Translations under genes and position numbers: made by a program
Assembly: GCF_900112235.1 (NCBI RefSeq)
Contig: NZ_FOLH01000005.1
Span: forward strand, 186,001-250,000
Reading direction: 5' to 3'
Length of the DNA stretch: 64,000 bases
From: Marinospirillum celere
Lineage (GTDB): Bacteria; Pseudomonadota; Gammaproteobacteria; Pseudomonadales; Halomonadaceae
The notes under the pieces: generated by a model
Database searches by the model: none
What the model saw: only the letters and a program-made list of their open reading frames with translations
What the model was told of the DNA's origin: nothing
Shown here: one piece after another, positions 58,675 through 64,000 of the stretch
Position numbering within the stretch: the stretch's first letter is position 1
How the letters are laid out: the number at the start of each line of letters is the position of its first letter

Positions 58675-61404
58675 ATGACAGTTTCCAATAGCAAGCCTCT
58701 GTTGCTGGTTGACGCTTCTTCCTATCTTTACCGCGCCTACCATGCCCTACCTCCCCTGATGACCTCCAGCGGTCAGCCCACCGGGGCCATCAAGGGGGTG
58801 CTGAACATGATTCAAAGCCTGAGAAAAAGCTATCCGGACAGCCCCATCGGCATTGTCTTTGATGCCAAGGGCCCGACCTTTCGGGATGAGCTCTTTGCCG
58901 AATACAAATCCCATCGCCCGCCCATGCCGGATGATTTACGCCAGCAGATCGAACCCCTGCATGCCTGTGTCCGCGCCCTGGGGCTACCGCTCCTGGCTGT
59001 TGAAGGCGTCGAGGCCGATGATGTCATCGGCACCCTGGCGCGCAAGGCCGCCGGCCAGAATCAGCCAGTGATCATTTCCACCGGCGACAAGGATATGGCA
59101 CAGTTGGTTTGCCCGCAGGTGACCCTGGTTAACACTATGACCGGCAGCACTCTGGATGTGGAGGGTGTGAAAGAAAAATTTGGTATCGGTCCCGAGCTGA
59201 TCATCGACTTTCTGGCCCTGATGGGTGACAAGTCCGATAATATTCCCGGCGTTCCAGGCATCGGTGAAAAAACCGCCCAGGCCTTGCTGCAGGGTATAGG
59301 TGGCCTGGATGAACTCTATGCCCGACTGGATGAAATTCCTGCACTGGGTTTTCGCGGCTCCAAAACCACCCCGAAAAAGCTGGAAGAAAACAAGGAACAG
59401 GCCTACCTCTCCTATCAGTTGGCAACCATTAAAACCGACTGCGACCTGGAGCTCAGCTACAACCAGCTGACGCCAACCCAACCGGATAAGCAACAACTAC
59501 GCCAGCTTTATAGTGAACTGGAGTTCAATGGTCTGCTGAAGACCCTGGGTGAACCCGATACCAGCGAGCAACCAGCAGACACCACTCCCCTGGATGCCAG
59601 TGCCTATGAAACCCTATTGAACGAAAAAGACTGGCAGGTCTGGCTGAAGAAACTGCAAGGCGCTGAAGCCTTTGCCATTGACACCGAAACCACCAGCCTC
59701 AACTATATGCAGGCCGAGTTGGTCGGCTTATCTTTTGCCATAGAAGCAGGGAAAGCGGCCTACCTGCCACTGACCCACGACTATCCAGGCGCTCCTAAGC
59801 AGTTGAGCCGAGATCAGGTGCTGGCTGAGCTAAAGCCCCTGTTGGAAAACCCAAAAGTGGGCAAGATAGGGCAAAACCTGAAATATGACATCAGCGTGCT
59901 GGCCCGTTACGGTATCGAGCTGCAAGGCATCGCCGCCGATACGCTGCTGGAATCCTATGTGCTCAATTCCACCGCCACCCGTCACGACATGGATTCCCTT
60001 GCCCTCAAATACCTGGGCCACAAAACCACCAGTTTTGAGGACCTGGCCGGAAAGGGCAAAAAGCAGCTGACCTTCGATCAAATCGACATCGAACAGGCCA
60101 GTCACTATGCGGCGGAAGATGCCGATATCACCCTGCGTCTGCATCAGACGCTGGCACCACAGGTGAAGGCCGAGGGCCGTTTACAGCAGCTGCTCACCGA
60201 GCTGGAATTGCCGTTAGTGCCCCTGCTATCAAAAATTGAACGCAAGGGGGTGAAGATTGATGTGCCCCACCTGCAACGCCATTCTCAGGAAATGGCCCAG
60301 AAAATTCTTGAGCTGGAAGAAGAAGCACACCAATTAGCCGGACGCCCGTTTAACCTGGGATCGCCCAAACAGCTGGCAGAAATTCTTTTTGAAGAACAAA
60401 AGCTTCCGGTCAAGAAGAAAACACCCAAGGGTGCCCCTTCCACTGCCGAAGCCGTATTGGAAGAACTGGCCCTCGACTTTCCCCTACCCAAAGTCATTAT
60501 GCAGCACCGGGGTCTATCGAAACTGAAAAACACCTACACCGACAAACTGCCTCTGCTGGTGGATTCCCATACCGGGCGCGTCCACACTAGCTACCATCAG
60601 GCGGTTACTGCCACCGGTCGCCTGTCCAGCTCCGACCCCAATCTGCAGAATATTCCCATACGCTCAGAACAAGGCCGACGGATTCGCCAAGCCTTTATTG
60701 CTGAACCCGGTTATCAGCTGGTCGCTGCGGACTATTCGCAAATCGAGCTGCGTATCATGGCGCATCTGTCCGGTGATGCTGGGTTACTAAAAGCCTTTGC
60801 CGAAGGCCAGGATATCCACCTGGCCACAGCAGCCGAGGTCTTTGGCACTCCGCCGGATCAGGTTACCCCGGATCAACGCCGTAGTGCCAAGGCGATCAAC
60901 TTCGGCCTGATCTACGGCATGAGCGCTTTTGGTCTGGCCCGTCAGTTGCATCTGGAGCGCCAACAGGCGCAAACCTACATTGATCGCTACTTTGATCGCT
61001 ATCCGGGTGTTCTCAATTACATGGATGCTACCCGCAAGCTGGCTGCTGAAAAAGGCTATGTGGAAACCCTGTTTGGACGGCGGTTGTACCTACCCGAAAT
61101 CAATGCCCGCAACTTCAACCAGCGCCAGGCTGCAGAACGTACAGCGATCAATGCACCCATGCAGGGTACAGCCGCCGACATCATGAAAAAAGCCATGCTG
61201 GCTGTCCATCAGTGGCTTCAGGCTTCCAATCTGGATGCCGCCATCATCATGCAAGTCCACGATGAACTGGTGTTTGAAGTCCGTGAAGACCAGGTTCAGG
61301 AGCTCATTCAAGGCATCGTCCCCGCTATGGAAGGAGCCGCCCAGTTGGATGTTCCTCTAACAGTGGAAGCCGCCAGTGGTGACAACTGGGATGAAGCTCA
61401 CTGA
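58675..61404 (+). CDS. polA: DNA polymerase I
   Basis: 909 residues (E. coli 928). 5'-3' exonuclease domain (about 1-290: [49 protein letters not shown]). The 3'-5' exonuclease retains active Asp336-Thr-Glu338 (DTETTSLNY). Polymerase motif A is at Asp686 ([14 protein letters not shown]), motif B is [15 protein letters not shown], and motif C is at Asp863 ([10 protein letters not shown]). It is complete and presumably active in Okazaki-fragment processing and repair. The TGA overlaps the ferredoxin ATG. Confidence 0.98.
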   Translation: MTVSNSKPLLLVDASSYLYRAYHALPPLMTSSGQPTGAIKGVLNMIQSLRKSYPDSPIGIVFDAKGPTFRDELFAEYKSHRPPMPDDLRQQIEPLHACVRALGLPLLAVEGVEADDVIGTLARKAAGQNQPVIISTGDKDMAQLVCPQVTLVNTMTGSTLDVEGVKEKFGIGPELIIDFLALMGDKSDNIPGVPGIGEKTAQALLQGIGGLDELYARLDEIPALGFRGSKTTPKKLEENKEQAYLSYQLATIKTDCDLELSYNQLTPTQPDKQQLRQLYSELEFNGLLKTLGEPDTSEQPADTTPLDASAYETLLNEKDWQVWLKKLQGAEAFAIDTETTSLNYMQAELVGLSFAIEAGKAAYLPLTHDYPGAPKQLSRDQVLAELKPLLENPKVGKIGQNLKYDISVLARYGIELQGIAADTLLESYVLNSTATRHDMDSLALKYLGHKTTSFEDLAGKGKKQLTFDQIDIEQASHYAAEDADITLRLHQTLAPQVKAEGRLQQLLTELELPLVPLLSKIERKGVKIDVPHLQRHSQEMAQKILELEEEAHQLAGRPFNLGSPKQLAEILFEEQKLPVKKKTPKGAPSTAEAVLEELALDFPLPKVIMQHRGLSKLKNTYTDKLPLLVDSHTGRVHTSYHQAVTATGRLSSSDPNLQNIPIRSEQGRRIRQAFIAEPGYQLVAADYSQIELRIMAHLSGDAGLLKAFAEGQDIHLATAAEVFGTPPDQVTPDQRRSAKAINFGLIYGMSAFGLARQLHLERQQAQTYIDRYFDRYPGVLNYMDATRKLAAEKGYVETLFGRRLYLPEINARNFNQRQAAERTAINAPMQGTAADIMKKAMLAVHQWLQASNLDAAIIMQVHDELVFEVREDQVQELIQGIVPAMEGAAQLDVPLTVEAASGDNWDEAH

Positions 61405-61706
61405 TGGCACTGCTATGGGTGGGCGCAACTAAGCTATCCGCAGCGGCTACCCAGCCCCTGCTGGACAGCCTGCAAGCAGGAGGGCTGGCCTGGCGTGAAT
61501 CCTGCCGCAATGGTGTTTGCGGCGTTTGCGCCTGCCAGCTTATCAGAGGTCAGATCGATTACCGGGGTCGCCAGCCTCACGCTCTAGATGCCAAAGAGCG
61601 CAAGCAGGGCAAAATTCTGCCCTGCATTGCCTATCCAGCCAGTGAGCAGTTGGAAATCAGCTCACCTGCACACCCGTTAAACTCACTACCCCTGAGCTCC
61701 CTGTAA
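61404..61706 (+). CDS. Plant-type [2Fe-2S] ferredoxin, YfaE-like
   Basis: 100 residues with the ligand pattern Cys34-X4-Cys39-X2-Cys42 (SCRNGVCGVCACQL) and Cys74 (ILPCIAYP). Size and the ILPC ending resemble YfaE, the ferredoxin that maintains the ribonucleotide-reductase cofactor in E. coli, rather than the Isc ferredoxin. The ATG overlaps the polA stop (TGATG), so translation is coupled to polA. No nrd gene is nearby. Confidence 0.85.
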   Translation: MALLWVGATKLSAAATQPLLDSLQAGGLAWRESCRNGVCGVCACQLIRGQIDYRGRQPHALDAKERKQGKILPCIAYPASEQLEISSPAHPLNSLPLSSL

Positions 61707-61795
61707 TGCTGTAAATCGTTCGCTTGGGTTTATAGCAAAAAAAATGGCACAAAAAGAAACAACTATCCTACGTGTGCCCACCTTGACTTGCTAAA

Positions 61796-62126
61796 GTGAA
61801 TCAAGCCAATAGCCAGCTCCAGCAACTCCACTGGGTGAGCTTGGGAGCTGTCGGTATTCTATTGTTTATGATTTTAATCGTGGCCTTACCTGTTCGAGGC
61901 ATTGAAGACATACGTCAGGGTGCCCTTTCAACAGCAGAAGTCATCAATCAGACCTCAACGGCATTAGAAGAACAAACGGCGGTTAGTCAGGATGTTGCTA
62001 GTCAGGTCAAAATGTTGCCAGTATGACTGTAGAAACAGCTGCATCTGCAACTCAGGCAAGCTCAGCTGCAAGATCCCTTAGAGATATTGCTGAAAAGTTG
62101 CGCAGATCCACAGTTTATTTTAATAA
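61796..62126 (+). pseudogene. Methyl-accepting chemotaxis protein relic
   Basis: A GTG-started frame (61796-62026) encodes a membrane segment (SLGAVGILLFMILIVALP) joined directly to the tail of a chemoreceptor (STALEEQTAVSQDVASQV). The frame then shifts. Around 62009-62014 GTCAAAATG looks like GTCGAAAATG minus one base, and the continuation NVASMTVETAASATQASSAA with RSLRDIAEKLRR lies in the +1 frame. The sensory domain, HAMP and most of the signalling hairpin are missing. In the second frame no stop occurs before the terminator, although TAATAA at 62121-62126 is present in another frame, so a second shift is likely. Confidence 0.75.
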
Positions 62127-62146
62127 CCTGAACAAGAAGTTGATTC

Positions 62147-62177
62147 AAAAAAGGGAGCCTGCAGGCCCCCTTTTTTT
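62147..62177. terminator. Bidirectional terminator between the chemoreceptor relic and fabV
   Basis: AAAAAAGGG-A-GCC (62147-62159) pairs with GGC-C-CCCTTTTTTT (from 62164) around TGCA, with one A/C mismatch and A/T runs at both ends. It serves fabV, whose stop is at 62185, and the former chemoreceptor gene. Confidence 0.85.
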
Positions 62178-62184
62178 CAGGTCA

Positions 62185-63393
62185 TTATTTTACCTGAATG
62201 GGTTCAAAATCAACCTGGGGCGATACTTCAGCTTCATAGTCGACATCATCCCGGCCAAAACCAAACAGCTTAAGGAACTCGTACTTGTAGCCAGCATAGT
62301 CGGTGACGTCAAACAGGTTGTCGTTGGTTACCTCTTCCCAGAGCTGTTGGCAGGCCGTCTGAACATCCTCGCGCAGCTCCCAGTCATCCAGGCGCAGGCG
62401 GCTCGCTTCGTCCAGCTCCATTGCCTGACTGTCTTCACGGTAAAGCTGGCTACGATAGAGGCGGTTCAACTGCTCAATCGTGCCTTCGTGCAGTCCCTTG
62501 TCCTTCATTACCTTGTAGACCAGCGCAATATACAAGGGCATGACCGGAATTGCTGCGGAAGCCTGAGTAACGACGGATTTAAGAACAGCAACATTAGCTG
62601 AGCCGGAATACTTATCAGCAAGCTTTTTATGCAACTCACTGGCTGCACGGTCCAAGTCTTCCTTGGCCTTACCCAGCGCACCATGCCAATAAATTGGCCA
62701 GGTAATCTCAGTACCGATATAACTAAAGGCCACTGTTTTGGCACCCTGGGCAAGAACACCCGCTTCATCCAGTGCCTGCATCCAAAGCTCCCAGTCTTCA
62801 CCACCCATAACCTGGATAGTGTCATCGATTTCTTCCTGGGTTGCTGGCTCAACTTCAGCATGGATGATTTCATCCTTGTTAGTATCGATGGCAGTGGATT
62901 TGTAAACTTCGCCAATCGGTTTCAAGGAAGAGCGTTTGAGTTCTCCTGAGTCAGGGAGTTTGCGCACCGGGGATGCCAGGGAATAAACCACCAGATCCAC
63001 TTCACCCAAATCCTGCTTAATGGTTTCAACCGCCTGAGCGCGTACTTCATGAGAAAAGGCATCGCCATTGATGGATTTGGCATAAAGACCTGCTTTTTTA
63101 GCCTCTTCTTCAAAAGCCCAAGAGTTGTACCAGCCTGCAGTACCGGGTTTGCGCTCATTACCCGCTTTTTCAAGGAAAACACCCAGAGTAGCGGCCTGAT
63201 AACCAAAAGCGGCGGTAATACGGGCGGCCAATCCATAACCCGTTGATGAGCCTATCACCAAGACTTTTTTAGGGCCTTCGGTTTTAACACCCTGCTTCTG
63301 GGTTATGGCAATCTGTTCTTGAACATTTTTGTAGCAACCCGTGGGATGCGTTGTTGTACAAATGAAACCACGATATTTGGGTTTGATAATCAT
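62185..63393 (-). CDS. fabV: Enoyl-ACP/trans-2-enoyl-CoA reductase FabV
   Basis: 402 residues (Pseudomonas FabV ~398). N-terminal [23 protein letters not shown] site [17 protein letters not shown], and the catalytic Y-X8-K as Tyr235 and Lys244 (within [12 protein letters not shown]). It reduces enoyl-ACP in fatty-acid elongation. FabV enzymes are naturally insensitive to triclosan. Monocistronic with a terminator 8 bases downstream. Confidence 0.97.
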   Translation of the reverse strand: MIIKPKYRGFICTTTHPTGCYKNVQEQIAITQKQGVKTEGPKKVLVIGSSTGYGLAARITAAFGYQAATLGVFLEKAGNERKPGTAGWYNSWAFEEEAKKAGLYAKSINGDAFSHEVRAQAVETIKQDLGEVDLVVYSLASPVRKLPDSGELKRSSLKPIGEVYKSTAIDTNKDEIIHAEVEPATQEEIDDTIQVMGGEDWELWMQALDEAGVLAQGAKTVAFSYIGTEITWPIYWHGALGKAKEDLDRAASELHKKLADKYSGSANVAVLKSVVTQASAAIPVMPLYIALVYKVMKDKGLHEGTIEQLNRLYRSQLYREDSQAMELDEASRLRLDDWELREDVQTACQQLWEEVTNDNLFDVTDYAGYKYEFLKLFGFGRDDVDYEAEVSPQVDFEPIQVK

Positions 63394-63507
63394 TGAACTG
63401 CCTCAAGTCTTCTTAATAAGCATCCAGGCAACTGCCTGGCCGAATAAGCATGGGCGCTATTATAAACACCTGTCAGCAAACAGACACCCAAAGCCCGGAC
63501 AAAAAAA

Positions 63508-63523
63508 CTGTTCATACATCCAG
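63508..63523 (+). promoter_or_regulatory. LexA-box-like site upstream of the ydjM-like gene
   Basis: CTGTTCATACATCCAG matches the SOS box CTGT-N8-ACAG except for one base in the right half. It lies 35 bases before the ATG of a YdjM-type gene; E. coli ydjM is LexA-controlled. A single imperfect site is weak evidence. Confidence 0.35.
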
Positions 63524-63557
63524 CACAAATGTTAAGCTGTTGAAATATTGTGTTTTT

Positions 63558-64000
63558 ATGAGTATACCCATGGCCAACTTTGCAACCCATACAGGCGTAG
63601 CTGCCGCCCTAGGTAGCAGTCTGGCAACGCTTCTTGTGGTTAGTGATCAGTTATCCTTGCCTGCCAGTATGGCACTCTTGGTTTTTTTTGTGGCGGGCAC
63701 CCTCTTGCCCGATGTCGATGTCGATAAAGCCCGCCCCGTACGCTGGCTCTTTAATATTTTTGCTGTTATCGCAATGCTTATAGCCATAGCCTTGGTTCAA
63801 CCAGGTTTGGAAACTTCGACATCCATTTGGTCGGTAAGCGAGCCTCAGCTTCCTGGCTGGCCCGTTCTGGTTGCTGCTCTAGCTGCCTGGTTAATCACCC
63901 GCTATCCTCTGGCCTGGTTTTTTCAACGCTTCACCCGCCATCGTGGTTTATGTCACAGTTTACTGGTCGGTTTACTTTGGGGTTTGGGCTGGGTTTATCT
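63558..64000 (+). CDS. YdjM-like membrane-bound metal-dependent hydrolase (3' end missing)
   Basis: About 147 codons to the window edge, starting at ATG 63558 (or 63570, MANFATHTGVAAALG, which matches the family start better). Membrane helices alternate with a conserved GTLLPDVDVDKARPVR and the motif FTRHRGLCHSLLVGLLWG, the His/Asp pattern of DUF457/YdjM proteins, thought to bind metal at the membrane. The cellular role is unknown. The C-terminus lies beyond the window. Confidence 0.82.
   Translation, partial: MSIPMANFATHTGVAAALGSSLATLLVVSDQLSLPASMALLVFFVAGTLLPDVDVDKARPVRWLFNIFAVIAMLIAIALVQPGLETSTSIWSVSEPQLPGWPVLVAALAAWLITRYPLAWFFQRFTRHRGLCHSLLVGLLWGLGWVY

Noticed and set aside
62023-62601. 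192-codon open frame running from the chemoreceptor tail across the terminator into fabV antisense
   Set aside because: Only its first ~35 codons resemble a protein family; the remainder is antisense to fabV and crosses a strong terminator.

Overview
The window is a continuous stretch of gammaproteobacterial chromosome with ordinary housekeeping gene density and no phage, IS element, CRISPR array or rRNA. Gene order is Pseudomonas-like in two long blocks: trmJ-cysE-iscR-iscS-iscA-ndk-rlmN-pilF-rodZ-ispG-hisS-yfgM-bamB-der, and aroE-hemF-tsaC-dprA-lysM-def-fmt-rsmB. The TonB2/TtpC-type cluster, FabV and the D-lactate dehydrogenase II/LutABC locus add to this. Together they suggest an aerobic, probably marine member of the Oceanospirillales or a close relative. 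That placement is inference from content and order, not from a phylogeny.

Layout. 1-2839: the rpoH 3' end with its terminator, then a three-gene + strand group (unknown small protein, LuxR-type regulator, alpha/beta hydrolase). 2826-5879 (-): a lipoprotein of unknown function and pyrC. 6073-6159 (-): tRNA-Leu(CAA) with a near-consensus promoter. 6296-11743 (+): queA-tgt-yajC-secD-secF (queuosine tRNA modification and Sec translocon accessory proteins). 17688-11794 (-): a ferric-iron binding protein gene followed by DUF3450, TtpC-like, ExbB, ExbD, TonB and TPR genes, with a good Fur-box candidate upstream. 18657-17878 (-): suhB. 18755-31724 (+): trmJ through der. 31721-33987: a small Rossmann protein (-) and a FapA-type protein (+).

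41981-34009 (-) is a lactate-utilisation locus: lutA-lutB-lutC-lldP-dld(II). It lies divergent from an lldR/pdhR-type GntR regulator and a DctB/DctD two-component pair. Two PdhR/LldR-like palindromic operators lie in the divergent region, one downstream of a TTGACA promoter for lutA and one on the regulator's own promoter. 54298-46542 (-): ybaK, dgt, aroE, an FAD oxidoreductase, hemF, tsaC, dprA and a LysM gene. 54440-57242 (+): def-fmt-rsmB. 58589-57400 (-): a DUF2782 gene and an LpxL-family acyltransferase. 58675-61706 (+): polA with a coupled ferredoxin. Then come a chemoreceptor relic, fabV (-) and a truncated YdjM-like membrane protein.

Most notable observations: (1) three copies of an intergenic 60-bp core, without indels, that folds into hairpins, shows compensatory base-pair changes and is enclosed by copy-specific complementary arms; two copies bracket lldP in opposite orientations. 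(2) A SuhB orthologue that has lost essentially all inositol-monophosphatase metal ligands. (3) An isc operon reduced to iscR-iscS-iscA (no iscU, hscB, hscA, fdx or iscX), with an IscS lacking the usual C-terminal tail. (4) An orphan FbpA-type binding protein built into a TonB2/TtpC operon under a Fur box. I did not find a clearly new defence or mobile system.
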